DNA of 64,000 nucleotides, taken from Pseudarthrobacter oxydans (lineage in GTDB: Bacteria > Actinomycetota > Actinomycetes > Actinomycetales > Micrococcaceae). Below, in pieces: positions 51,446-59,970 of the stretch. The notes under the pieces were generated by a model that saw only the letters and a list, made by a program, of their open reading frames with translations, was not told the DNA's origin and made no database searches. Both the position numbers and the translations under genes were made by a program. Position 1 is the first letter of the stretch, and the number at the start of each line of letters is the position of its first letter. The stretch is taken from contig NZ_JAUSSN010000010.1 in the NCBI RefSeq assembly GCF_030812335.1, positions 121,685 through 185,684 on the forward strand, given 5' to 3'.

Positions 51446-52339
51446 ATGGCTTCCATGGATGGAACCGTGGTGATGGTTACGGGCGCGGCCAGCGGCCTGG
51501 GACAGGCAGTGGCAACCGGCCTGGCGCGCGAAGGCGCGTTGGTCGTGGTGGTCGGGCGCACTACAGCCCGGGCGGACGAGGCGATGAAGGACATCCGCCG
51601 GCTCGTCCCGGCCGCCCTGCTTGAGCCACTGGCCTGTGACCTCTCGGTCCAGTCCTCGGTCCGGACGGCGGCGGCTGAGTTCCTGTCCCGCCACGACAGG
51701 CTCGACGTCCTCGTCAACGCAGCGGGAGTGTTTCGCAAGGAGCGCCAAGTGACCCCCGACGGGCTCGAACTGACCTTCGCCACCAACGTGATGGCCTACT
51801 TCCTGCTGACCAGTCTCTTGCTGGGCGCGCTCCAAAAAGCCGCCGTGACGGGACCAGAGAGCCGAACCGCGGACCGGTCGGCCGCGGCGCAGCGCACATC
51901 CCGCATCGTGAATATCGCGTCCAAGTACGGCAACACCAGACTCAACTTCGACGACCTCCAGACTGCGAAGGGCAGGTACAGCTACCTTCGTTCGACGCCG
52001 CCCACAATGCTTGCCCGAGTTCTCCTCACCCAGGAGTTCGCTGAGCGCCTTCAGGGCACTGGAGTGGTGGCGAATGCCGTCCACCCGGGGCTGGTCAAGA
52101 ACACGTCGCTGCTGCAAGACGTGGGAGGTCCTTTCCGCTGGGTCACGAACGCGTTCGGTGCACCGGCGGAAAAGGCGGCGGACACGGCGCTCTGGCTCGC
52201 CACGTCAACGGAAGCCGCGGCGGTCTCCGGAAAGCTCTGGGCAAAGCGCACGGAGCTGCCGACTCCGGGTATGGGATCGGACGCCGAAGCCCGCAAGCGC
52301 CTGTGGGACGCATGCTCGCGCCTGGCCGGGCAGCCGTGA
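51446..52339 (+). CDS. Short-chain dehydrogenase-like protein lacking the usual YxxxK motif
   Basis: A 297-residue SDR with an intact cofactor motif TGAASGLGQAVATGLARE, VNAAGVF and the catalytic serine region RIVNIASKYGN. Where retinol-dehydrogenase-like SDRs have YxxSK, this protein reads RYSYLRSTPPTMLARVLLTQ, so the expected lysine is missing. NAD(P) binding is likely; normal oxidoreductase chemistry is doubtful. ATG 51446 follows GGGAGG. Confidence 0.82.
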   Translation: MASMDGTVVMVTGAASGLGQAVATGLAREGALVVVVGRTTARADEAMKDIRRLVPAALLEPLACDLSVQSSVRTAAAEFLSRHDRLDVLVNAAGVFRKERQVTPDGLELTFATNVMAYFLLTSLLLGALQKAAVTGPESRTADRSAAAQRTSRIVNIASKYGNTRLNFDDLQTAKGRYSYLRSTPPTMLARVLLTQEFAERLQGTGVVANAVHPGLVKNTSLLQDVGGPFRWVTNAFGAPAEKAADTALWLATSTEAAAVSGKLWAKRTELPTPGMGSDAEARKRLWDACSRLAGQP

Positions 52340-52397
52340 AATTGTGCCTGCTAAATCTCAACGCACAGTCACCGGTGTTCCGTGGCAGACTTCGGCC

Positions 52398-52742
52398 ATG
52401 GAGCCCATGGATTGTCTGGTCATCTACGTTCCCACCGCAGCTGCGCACGCCGTGCGGCAGGCCATTGGCGACGCCGGGGCGGGCAGGCTGGGCAACTACT
52501 CGCACTGCTCGTTCAGCGCCGAAGGCACCGGGCGCTTCACCCCGTTGGAGGGTGCGAACCCGACCATCGGCGCGGTCAGTTCCCCCGCGGAGGTGCCGGA
52601 AACCCGGATTGAGGCAATGTACCCGCGCTCCCGCCGCGACGCCGTCGTCGGCGCCGCACTGTCCGCGCATCCGTACGAGACGCCGGCATTCATGACCTTC
52701 CCCGTCGACGGCAGTCTGCCGGACGGAACAGGCCCGCTGTAG
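52398..52742 (+). CDS. NIF3/YqfO C-terminal-like domain protein
   Basis: A 114-residue protein resembling the inserted CutA-like domain of NIF3/YqfO proteins: DCLVIYVPTAAAHAVRQAIG, LGNYSHCSFSAEGTGRFTPL, GANPTIGAVSSPAEVPETRI, ALSAHPYETPAFMTFPV. Stand-alone versions are widespread and of unknown role. The start may be ATG 52398 or 52407. Confidence 0.82.
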   Translation: MEPMDCLVIYVPTAAAHAVRQAIGDAGAGRLGNYSHCSFSAEGTGRFTPLEGANPTIGAVSSPAEVPETRIEAMYPRSRRDAVVGAALSAHPYETPAFMTFPVDGSLPDGTGPL

Positions 52743-52747
52743 CCGGA

Positions 52748-52775
52748 GGCCTCCCGCCGGTGGCCCCGGGAGGCC
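52748..52775. terminator. Hairpin between convergent genes
   Basis: GGCCTCCCG (52748-52756) pairs with CGGGAGGCC (52767-52775) across a 10-base loop, between the NIF3-like gene and the convergent SDR gene. Confidence 0.7.
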
Positions 52776-52783
52776 GTGCGCCC

Positions 52784-53551
52784 TCAGAACAGCGTGACGC
52801 CGGTGAGTCCGGCAAGGATGTCGGTGAGCCTGTCCTGGAACGCGGTGTCGGTGACCGCCGGGGCCGGCTTCTGCGGCCGGCGGTGGTGCCAGTACCTGCC
52901 GGAGACCAGGGCGGCGGGGTCGTTGCTGACGGCGAGCCAGGTCTGAGTGTCCCCGCCCAGGGCGAGGTCGTCAGGGGCGGCGGCGCCGCCCATCCTGGTG
53001 GGCACCCAGCCGGGGTCAACGGAGTTGCTGAGCACGCCGGGCCAATGGCGGGCGACCGAGGCGGAGAGCGCCGAGACGTGGAGTTTGCTCTCGGAGTAGG
53101 CCGCGCCGGCATTCCAGCGCCGTGCGGTCCAGTCGATGTCGTCCAGGCTGCCGCCGGCGCCGCGGTGCATGCCGCTGCTGAGGTAGATCAGCCGGCCGGG
53201 CCGCTCGATCAGGGCAGTGAGGATGTACGGGGCGAGCACGTTGACGGCCAGGGTGCGGGAATGTCCCTCCGGGGTCGCGACGCGGCCCGGCGAGAGGTAG
53301 ACGCCGGCGTTATGGATGACGGCGTCCACCCGCCCGTGCGCGTTGACCTGCCCGGCGAGGTCCCGGGTTTCGGCGGCGCTGCTGAGGTCACCAATCACGA
53401 TGCCGGCCGCCTGCGGGGCGACTTCATCGAGTGAGGCCGCGCGTTCCCTGGTGCGGGCATGCAGCAGGACCTCGTGGCCCTCCTCCAGCAGCGTCCGGGC
53501 GTTGGCGCGGCCGAGCCCGTCCGTCGAACCGGTGATAAAAACGCGAGCCAT
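52784..53551 (-). CDS. Short-chain dehydrogenase/reductase
   Basis: A 255-residue classical SDR: cofactor motif FITGSTDGLGRANARTLLEE, HNAGVYLSP, catalytic serine in LIYLSSGMHRG and the active YSESK. Substrate unknown. Its ATG lies nine bases after the stop of the PEP-synthase-like gene, so the two are probably co-transcribed. Similar SDRs act on small aldehydes, ketones or retinol-like alcohols. Confidence 0.88.
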   Translation of the reverse strand: MARVFITGSTDGLGRANARTLLEEGHEVLLHARTRERAASLDEVAPQAAGIVIGDLSSAAETRDLAGQVNAHGRVDAVIHNAGVYLSPGRVATPEGHSRTLAVNVLAPYILTALIERPGRLIYLSSGMHRGAGGSLDDIDWTARRWNAGAAYSESKLHVSALSASVARHWPGVLSNSVDPGWVPTRMGGAAAPDDLALGGDTQTWLAVSNDPAALVSGRYWHHRRPQKPAPAVTDTAFQDRLTDILAGLTGVTLF

Positions 53552-53560
53552 GCCCCGATC

Positions 53561-56227
53561 CTAACCGGATCCATCCGTGACCGGACCGGGCCCCCGCTCG
53601 ATCGTGACCGTGCCGGCGTCGCCGTCGACGCGGATCCGCTGGCCGCTGGTGAGCCGCTGGGTGGCCACCCCGGTGCCCAGCACCGCCGGGATCCCGTACT
53701 CCCTGGCCACGATGGAGCTGTGGCTCAGCGGGCCGCCGACGTCGGTGACCACGGCGGAGGCCATCGCGAACAGCGAGGTCCAGGCCGGCGTGGTGATGCG
53801 GGCGACCAGGACGTCTCCGGGCACCATCTGGGCGAAATCCTGGGGGCCGCTCAGGACGCGGGCGGGGGCACTGACCCGGCCTGAACTGGCGGCGGCGCCC
53901 TTGATGATGTCGCTGGGCTGGTCCTGCGGGCCCGCCGGCATCATGGCACCGAAGGCTCGCTCCATCCACCGGCTCTCCGGGAGAAGCTGCGGGGCGGCAG
54001 CCCGGGCCTGGCCCCGCCACAGCATCCTGCGCTCCTCGACGGCGCCGGCGCGGACGGGACGCTCTGCTCCGGTAATGGCCACCGCGCCCGGCCCGGCGAG
54101 ACCGAACTCGACGGCGCTGCGAAGCTCCCGGTGGCGCAGCCAGAACACGTCGGCGGGATCGGCGATGACACCGGAGCCGACGAGACGCCGGCCGAGCTCG
54201 AACAGCATCCGCCGCAGCAGCGGCCAGGCCAGGCCGACGTCGGCCAGCGCGTCCTCGCGGATCGGGTTGGCGTCTTGTGCCCACCGCAGCAGCCGGAGGA
54301 ACAGGGCCCGGCGGCGGGGCCCGAGCCGTTCGACTGCCCGGCTGGTCAGATCTTCCCGGCGGGCGGCCGACAGCCGCTGCCGCTCATGCGGGTCGCTGCC
54401 CTGTCCCCGGAGGTAGAACTTCACCGTTTCCAGCAGCGGGGCGGGATCGTCGGCCGGCACCGGGGTGACGAAGTCCAGGTTGTAGACCGCATGGCCGAAC
54501 CGGCCGAGGTGGTCCTGTAAGCGGGGATGCCACTGCTGCCAGAGTGCCGGGTCGACGCCGGCGGGCGCGTTCCCGGTGCGCTGCGCCTCGGCCAGTGCCG
54601 CCGTCGGCGCATTAAGGATTGCCGCGGCCAGCCCCGGAATGCCCCGGGCCCAGGCTGCCAGGTCGTACAGCGACTTTTCCGCCCGGATGGGTTCGCTGTC
54701 GTAGCCGAGCAGGAATGTCTGGGCGGGGGGATCCCCGTCGCGCCGCACGAACTTGTCGTAATACGCCCGGAAGGACATTTCGCTGGTGGCGGCGACCGGA
54801 ATGATGGACTGCACGGCCGTGTAGTAGACGGCGCCGGCGTCCAGCAACGCCTGCACACCCGCCAGCAGTTCCTCGCCGGAGAGCTCCCCGACGGGTGTCG
54901 CCGACCAGTCCTGGATCACCCGCTCGTAGCGGGGATGCGAGAATTCCCGCCACCCGGCCACTCCCATGTGCGCCTTGCCGCGGATCAGGGCCCGTGCCGC
55001 GGTCACCGTTCTGGCCGTCACCCGCCACATCGCCGAGGTGCGGTAGTAGTAATAGGCGTAGCCGTTGATCGTGGGCAGCCCCACGTCGTCCGCGCCGAGG
55101 ATGTTCTTGCCGACCGCCCCCGCCAGCAGCGCCCGCAGGGACCGTGACACCGAGCCGTCGATCAGGTCGGCGAACAGCGGCGAGAGCGGATCGGGCAGCT
55201 GTTCCACGATGCTCGCCCGGAAGTAGAGCCCCTTCGGGTAGGGCACCGGCCAGGTATCCGGGGTGTCGGCCGCCGGTTCCGGCAGGGCGGTGATGGGCCG
55301 GGACTGCAGGATGAAAAACTCCCCGCCGGCCCGGGCCCACTCGATGTCCTGCGGCACCCCGAAATGCTCCATGATCCGGGTTCCGTAGCCGGCCAGTTCC
55401 GCGGCCGCACCGTCGTCCAATACGGGCTGATGGCGGCGCTCCGCCGGCACCGGATCCTCCCGTGTGCCGTGCTCCGCGCGGACCGTCATGACCTGCTTGT
55501 CCGCTGTCCGGCGGGAGATCACCCGCCCCGTCCCGGCTTCGACGACGACGTCATCCGTGCTGACCGTTCCGCTGACCACGGACTCGCCTAGGCCCCACGC
55601 GGCACTGATCACGAGCTGGTCGCGGCGCCCGTTGGCCGGGTTGGCGGTGAACATCACCCCGGCCGCCTCGGCCCCGACCATCCGCTGGACCACAACGGCG
55701 AGGCGGACCGTGCCGGGCCCGATGCCTTCACGGGCCCGGTAGGCCATGGCCCGCGCCGTCCACAGCGAGGCCCAGCACTCTGTCACGGCCACGGTCAGGG
55801 CCTCCATCCCGGCGACGTTGAGGTAGGTTTCCTGTTGCCCGGCGAAGCTGGCCGAGGGGAGGTCCTCGGCCGTGGCGGAGGAACGGACCGCCACCGCTGT
55901 CTCCCCGTTGCCGAGCAGCCCGTAGGCGGTGCCGAGTTCCGCCAGGATGGCGGCCGGCATGGCTCCGCCAGCGAACAGGGCTCGGATCCGCGTCGCGGCC
56001 TCCTCGTAGTCCTGCGGCGCAGCCTCCGGGGACAGCGCGGCCAGCTCCTGGATGCCGGCCCCGAGGTGATTGGCTTCCACAAAGTCCGCGTAGGCTGTGG
56101 TGTTCAGCACAAACCCGGGCGGGACCGGCAGCCCGGCCTGGATGAGCCCGCCCAGTCCGATCCCTTTGCCGCCGGCCAGGGCGACGTCGCCTGGTCCCAC
56201 ATCGCCGAGGTTGTTGACGTAGGTCAT
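53561..56227 (-). CDS. PEP synthase / rifampin phosphotransferase-like protein
   Basis: An 888-residue dikinase. The N-terminal ATP-grasp part contains LAGGKGIGLGGLIQAGLPVP, VAVRSSATAEDLPSASFAGQ and EWARAGGEFFILQSRPI. The C-terminal swivelling phosphohistidine domain has VVTDVGGPLSHSSIVAREYG with His836 as the phosphate carrier. The middle third (about 345-750) is helical and unlike PEP synthase, as in rifampin phosphotransferases, which inactivate the drug using ATP. ATG 56227 follows AAGGAGG. The substrate needs testing: I saw no rifamycin-associated element upstream. Confidence 0.87.
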   Translation of the reverse strand: MTYVNNLGDVGPGDVALAGGKGIGLGGLIQAGLPVPPGFVLNTTAYADFVEANHLGAGIQELAALSPEAAPQDYEEAATRIRALFAGGAMPAAILAELGTAYGLLGNGETAVAVRSSATAEDLPSASFAGQQETYLNVAGMEALTVAVTECWASLWTARAMAYRAREGIGPGTVRLAVVVQRMVGAEAAGVMFTANPANGRRDQLVISAAWGLGESVVSGTVSTDDVVVEAGTGRVISRRTADKQVMTVRAEHGTREDPVPAERRHQPVLDDGAAAELAGYGTRIMEHFGVPQDIEWARAGGEFFILQSRPITALPEPAADTPDTWPVPYPKGLYFRASIVEQLPDPLSPLFADLIDGSVSRSLRALLAGAVGKNILGADDVGLPTINGYAYYYYRTSAMWRVTARTVTAARALIRGKAHMGVAGWREFSHPRYERVIQDWSATPVGELSGEELLAGVQALLDAGAVYYTAVQSIIPVAATSEMSFRAYYDKFVRRDGDPPAQTFLLGYDSEPIRAEKSLYDLAAWARGIPGLAAAILNAPTAALAEAQRTGNAPAGVDPALWQQWHPRLQDHLGRFGHAVYNLDFVTPVPADDPAPLLETVKFYLRGQGSDPHERQRLSAARREDLTSRAVERLGPRRRALFLRLLRWAQDANPIREDALADVGLAWPLLRRMLFELGRRLVGSGVIADPADVFWLRHRELRSAVEFGLAGPGAVAITGAERPVRAGAVEERRMLWRGQARAAAPQLLPESRWMERAFGAMMPAGPQDQPSDIIKGAAASSGRVSAPARVLSGPQDFAQMVPGDVLVARITTPAWTSLFAMASAVVTDVGGPLSHSSIVAREYGIPAVLGTGVATQRLTSGQRIRVDGDAGTVTIERGPGPVTDGSG

Positions 56228-56302
56228 GACAGTGCCTCCTTCGGCCCGGAGCCGGGGCGCCTCCCTTGAGCCTGATTCCCCACATACTGGCACTGCCGCA
56301 GG

Positions 56303-57310
56303 TCAGAGGCCAGAGCTGCGCGGGCGGCCGACGATTGCCGTCACGAATCCGGCCGGGGAAGGCCGCCGCCGGGTTTCTGCTCCGAAGTTGTGGTGCTCCT
56401 CAAGCCTCAGGCCGAAGGACGCCACGAATTCCGCGGAGCGCTCACTGGCGGGTGGCGTGTTGTCGATCCCGAACGTGAGCGGCTCTCCCGCGAACGCCGC
56501 CGCAGCGCGGGCGTAGCGCAGGAAAGGCGACCGGGAGGTGATTGCTTCTGCGGAGAAGTAGTCAAAAGCGACGACACTGCCGGGGGCCGTGGCGGCGATC
56601 CGGCGAAGCGTCGCCTCCACGGATGCGCGGTCCAGATACATTGTTACCGCTTCCCAGAGGAAGAACGCCGGCCTGGCCGGGTCGAAGCCCGCCCCGACGA
56701 GTTTCTCGAACCAGTCCTCTGCCTGCAAATCGGCGGGCACATAGCTTGCCAGGTGGGTTGCGAGGCCCGCTTTCTTCAACATCCTGAGCTTGAAGGCCTG
56801 CGTTGGGGGCAGATCGATCTCGAAGCACCGCACGCGGCCTGTCGGGGGCAGGCGGTAGACCCGGGTGTCGAAGCCGGCGCCGAGGATGACGAGCTGGTCG
56901 ATGACGGGAAGATGCCGGCCAAGCGCCGCGTCGTAGAAGCTGGTCCGCGCGGTCTGCTGGTGGCGCGCCGGGGGCTCGCCCTCATACGGATAGCGGTAAA
57001 TGCGCGGAACGTAGCCGGTCAGGCGATGGCCCGCGGTGGTGGGGACGGTTTCCAGGCGGAAGGCCGTCGTCGAAACATTGGGCATGACCATCAGGAGCCG
57101 GGCGGCCGGCTCGTCCGGCCTCGTCCCCAGCCGGTGCTGCATGTACCGGGTGTAAAGCGAAGCGAGCAGGGTCGCCGATACCGCTGTCCGCCGGCTGTAG
57201 AGCAGCAGCTTCGGAACGCCCCACAGGTACGCCGCAATCCCCACCGGCAGGAGTGCAACTTGGATCACGCGAAACGAGGCGGCCGCCCCCAATCCGGGCG
57301 TTCCACGCAT
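56303..57310 (-). CDS. Class I SAM-dependent methyltransferase (leucine carboxyl methyltransferase-like)
   Basis: A 335-residue protein of the Ppm1/LCMT-like methyltransferase family: RTSFYDAALGRHLPVIDQLV, the SAM-binding VILGAGFDTRVYRLP, FEIDLPPTQAFKLRMLKKAG and FLWEAVTMYLDRASVEATLR. It has a hydrophobic N-terminal stretch (RVIQVALLPVGIAAYLWGVP) that may anchor it to the membrane. It follows an SDR gene by 12 bp and likely shares its operon. Methyl acceptor unknown. Confidence 0.88.
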   Translation of the reverse strand: MRGTPGLGAAASFRVIQVALLPVGIAAYLWGVPKLLLYSRRTAVSATLLASLYTRYMQHRLGTRPDEPAARLLMVMPNVSTTAFRLETVPTTAGHRLTGYVPRIYRYPYEGEPPARHQQTARTSFYDAALGRHLPVIDQLVILGAGFDTRVYRLPPTGRVRCFEIDLPPTQAFKLRMLKKAGLATHLASYVPADLQAEDWFEKLVGAGFDPARPAFFLWEAVTMYLDRASVEATLRRIAATAPGSVVAFDYFSAEAITSRSPFLRYARAAAAFAGEPLTFGIDNTPPASERSAEFVASFGLRLEEHHNFGAETRRRPSPAGFVTAIVGRPRSSGL

Positions 57311-57322
57311 TTCCCTGGCTCC

Positions 57323-58153
57323 TCAGCCCTCGAAGCCCGTGCTGAGGCTGAGGCCCCGCCACTGATCCAGGTCCGTGCGTTCCGCCCGGGCTACGGCGGC
57401 AAACGCGTCGAAGGCGTCCTGGCCCAGCACCAGCAGCGACGGCGGGTTCGGACTTTCGGCAATCTTGAGGATGGCTGCTGCGGCCTTGGCCGGATCGCCT
57501 TGCTGGGTGCCGTGGACCGTGTCGTGCTCCTTGCGCCGCTTCCCGGCCGTCTCCGCGTAGTCCTGGATCGCCGTCGCGGACTGGGTCAGTGAGCGGCCCG
57601 CGAAGTCCGTGCGGAACCCGCCGGGCTCGATGACGGTGACGTTGATGCCCAGCGGCTGCAGCTCCTTGCGGAGCGAACCGGACAGGCCTTCCAGAGCCGC
57701 CTTGGTGGCCGAGTAGTACCCGGATCCGGCCGGTGAGATCCGCGCTCCGATGGAGGAGATGTTCAGGATGGACCCTGCCCTGTTCGCGCGCATGTCCGGG
57801 AGGACCGCCTTGATCATGTCGACGGCGCCGAAAACGTTCGTGTCGAACAAGCGCCGGATGTCGGCGTCGTCCGCTTCCTCCACCGCGGCGCGGTAGCCGT
57901 AGCCGGCATTGTTGACCAGCACGTCGACGCCTCCGAAACGGCTCCGGGCCTGCTGCACCACCGAGTTGATCTGCGCCCGGTCGGTGACGTCGAGGGGGAG
58001 CGCGAGTGCCGTGTCGGGGTAAGCGGCCGCAATGTCCTGGAGCGTCGTGACGTTCCGTGCGGTGACGACGGCGTTGTGGCCGTGCGCGAGCACGGCCTGG
58101 GCGAGCGCCCGGCCGAGTCCGGTCGAACATCCTGTGATGAGCCAGGTAGCCAT
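57323..58153 (-). CDS. Short-chain dehydrogenase/reductase
   Basis: A 276-residue classical SDR with TGCSTGLGRALAQAVLAHGH, NNAGYGYRAAVEE, the catalytic serine in ILNISSIGARIS and YYSATKAALEGL. The sequence belongs to the oxidoreductase group often annotated as SDR family NAD(P)-dependent with EPGGFRTDFAG. ATG 58153 has GAAAGG upstream. It is probably co-transcribed with the downstream methyltransferase. Confidence 0.9.
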   Translation of the reverse strand: MATWLITGCSTGLGRALAQAVLAHGHNAVVTARNVTTLQDIAAAYPDTALALPLDVTDRAQINSVVQQARSRFGGVDVLVNNAGYGYRAAVEEADDADIRRLFDTNVFGAVDMIKAVLPDMRANRAGSILNISSIGARISPAGSGYYSATKAALEGLSGSLRKELQPLGINVTVIEPGGFRTDFAGRSLTQSATAIQDYAETAGKRRKEHDTVHGTQQGDPAKAAAAILKIAESPNPPSLLVLGQDAFDAFAAVARAERTDLDQWRGLSLSTGFEG

Positions 58154-58240
58154 GGGTGGTCCTTTCGTAAGGCGTGCAACGGGGTGTCGGCGTCATGTCC
58201 ATACAACACGAGACGATCCTCCAGCGGGAGGAACTGGTGA

Positions 58241-58471
58241 TACAGGTACTCCCAGTGCCTCCCGCCCGCGGCTGCTGGCGGACCTGGACCAGGGCAACGC
58301 CGACGCCGCGGCCGAGGTGCTGGGCAACGCGGGCTTCGAGGTCAGCACCCTGACCGTCGACGTGTCCTCGCGCCATGCCGTTCAGGCCCTGGCCGGGAAG
58401 GCCGCGGCACTGGGTGATGTCACGGCGGCGTCACGGCATCCTACTTCTTCGGCGAACTCGCCCCGCAGTGA
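58241..58471 (+). pseudogene. Remnant of a short-chain dehydrogenase
   Basis: One frame reads LLADLDQGNADAAAEVLGNA, then GFEVSTLTVDVSSRHAVQAL, the stretch that follows the cofactor loop in SDR enzymes; the glycine-rich motif before it is absent. A second frame reads GGVTASYFFGELAPQ and stops at 58469-58471, the typical SDR C-terminus. The catalytic middle (about 150 residues) is gone. Internal deletion, frameshift and 5' loss make this a dead gene. Confidence 0.75.
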
Positions 58472-58918
58472 TCAGCGGGCAGGCGCCGGGCCCTTGGCGC
58501 CGTCGGGAAAAGCGGCTGCAACAGCGCCCGCCAAGGCCGTGGTGAAGTCGGCTGCGAGCCGGGGGAGTGCGCCGGCACGGGGAATCCGGTGTCCGCGGAG
58601 TTCCACTTCGAGACCTTCGCAATAGAGGGTCATCTGCTCCGCTCCGAGCATGGCCGAGCTTGCCTTGAGGATAAGAACGGCGTCCAGGGCGGACACCGGG
58701 TCTGCCAGTCCCAGCGCTGCGTCCACCTGGGTGAGGCGGCGCTCGAGCAGGTTGAGGAAATCATGCGCGAACCTGGCGGCGGCGGTACTCCCGACGTGTT
58801 CGATCAGGGTGTGCAGCACCATCGGGTTCAAGACCGCTGCTGCTGTGCGGCCGGCACCGGAGGGCGGCTTCGTTGCCTGGTGATCGGGCTTAGGTGCCTC
58901 GGGCAGCGGTTTATTCAT
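58472..58918 (-). CDS. Hpt-like domain protein without the phosphorylated histidine
   Basis: A 148-residue helical protein. VLILKASSAMLGAEQMTLYC followed by EGLEVELRG matches the core helix of histidine-phosphotransfer domains (HxLKGSSxxLGAxxL), but the position of the active histidine is leucine. It could be a pseudo-Hpt that binds response regulators without phosphotransfer. ATG 58918 with GGGGGA upstream is preferred over ATG 58936. No kinase or regulator gene is adjacent. It ends next to the SDR remnant. Confidence 0.6.
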   Translation of the reverse strand: MNKPLPEAPKPDHQATKPPSGAGRTAAAVLNPMVLHTLIEHVGSTAAARFAHDFLNLLERRLTQVDAALGLADPVSALDAVLILKASSAMLGAEQMTLYCEGLEVELRGHRIPRAGALPRLAADFTTALAGAVAAAFPDGAKGPAPAR

Positions 58919-58969
58919 AGCGTCCCCCAACGTCATGCTGCCCAGCCTAGCCTGTGGCGCGGGTCAGCC

Positions 58970-59773
58970 CTAACGGTCCGGCTGCGGGGACGTGTCCACG
59001 GCCCCGCCGCCCGCCAGCCGCAGCCTGCCCACGCGCTCACCCAGGATCCGCCGGGCCTCGCCGGGCAGGCCCTCGTCGCTGATGAGCTCGTCCGCCTCGT
59101 CAAGTCCGGCGATGGTGCTGATGCCGAAGGTGCCCCACTTTGTGTGGTCGGCCAGCACCACCACCCGGCGGGCGGCGGCCACGAAGGCCCGGTCCGTCTC
59201 GGCCTCCAGCACGTTGGGCGTGGTGAACCCCGCGTCGGCATCGACGCCGTGGACCCCCAGGAACAGCACGTCCAGGTGCAGCTGTTTCAGGGCCGAGGTG
59301 GCCAGCGGACCCACCAGGGCGTCCGAGGGCGTGCGCTCGCCGCCGGTCAGGATCACGGTGGACGGGGACGAGCTCTGGTGGAAGACGTCGGCGACGCGCA
59401 CCGAGTTGGTCACCACGGTGATCCGGGGCCCGGCGGACAGCAGCTGCGCCAGCGCCCAGGTGGTGGTGCCCGCGCTGAGTCCCACCGCCATGCCCTCGCG
59501 CACCTGGGCGGCGGCCTCGTGGGCGATCGCCATCTTCTCGTCCTGCAGCTGGGTCACCTTCAGCTCAAAGCCGGGCTCGTGGGTGCTCACGCCGCCGGGG
59601 AGCTTGGCCCCGCCGTGGATCTTCTCCACTGCGCCGGCCGCATCCAGCGCCTCGATGTCCCGCCGGACGGTCATGAGCGACACGCCCAGCATCTGTGCGA
59701 GGTCGGCGACGCGGACAATCCGCTCGCGCTGGACCTCCGCGATGATGGCGGAGTGGCGGGCTGCGGCTAGCAT
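58970..59773 (-). CDS. DeoR family transcriptional regulator
   Basis: A 267-residue sugar-metabolism regulator: HTH RIVRVADLAQMLGVSLMTVR followed by RDIEALDAAG, then the DeoR sensor domain with VGLSAGTTTWALAQLL, VVTNSVRVADVF and VLADHTKWGTFG. It senses a sugar phosphate. AAGGA precedes ATG 59773. It diverges from an alpha-galactosidase remnant across a region with TTGTTTG-like repeats, so it probably once controlled a galactoside operon. Confidence 0.92.
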   Translation of the reverse strand: MLAAARHSAIIAEVQRERIVRVADLAQMLGVSLMTVRRDIEALDAAGAVEKIHGGAKLPGGVSTHEPGFELKVTQLQDEKMAIAHEAAAQVREGMAVGLSAGTTTWALAQLLSAGPRITVVTNSVRVADVFHQSSSPSTVILTGGERTPSDALVGPLATSALKQLHLDVLFLGVHGVDADAGFTTPNVLEAETDRAFVAAARRVVVLADHTKWGTFGISTIAGLDEADELISDEGLPGEARRILGERVGRLRLAGGGAVDTSPQPDR

Positions 59774-59892
59774 TCTGCATCCTTCGGGGTGTGCCGGCAG
59801 GGAAAGCGGGGGAGCGGAAGGCGGCCGGCTGCGCGGCTTCCTCCTCCACATCCTAACTTCCACGCACGACAAAAGCACACACTTTCTGCTTC

Positions 59893-59930
59893 ATTTTGTT
59901 CTCTATTGTTTGAAAATGTTTTATTGTGTA
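59893..59930. promoter_or_regulatory. A/T-rich repeat region, candidate DeoR operator
   Basis: TTTTGTTCTCTATTGTTTG and AAAATGTTTTATTGTG lie side by side in the divergent region between the DeoR gene and the galactosidase remnant. The repeated TTTTGTT/ATTGTTTG elements resemble the direct repeats bound by DeoR-type regulators and contrast with the GC-rich surroundings. Confidence 0.55.
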
Positions 59931-59970
59931 CAACTGGAACCATGACGCGAACCACGATGACCCGACTGGG

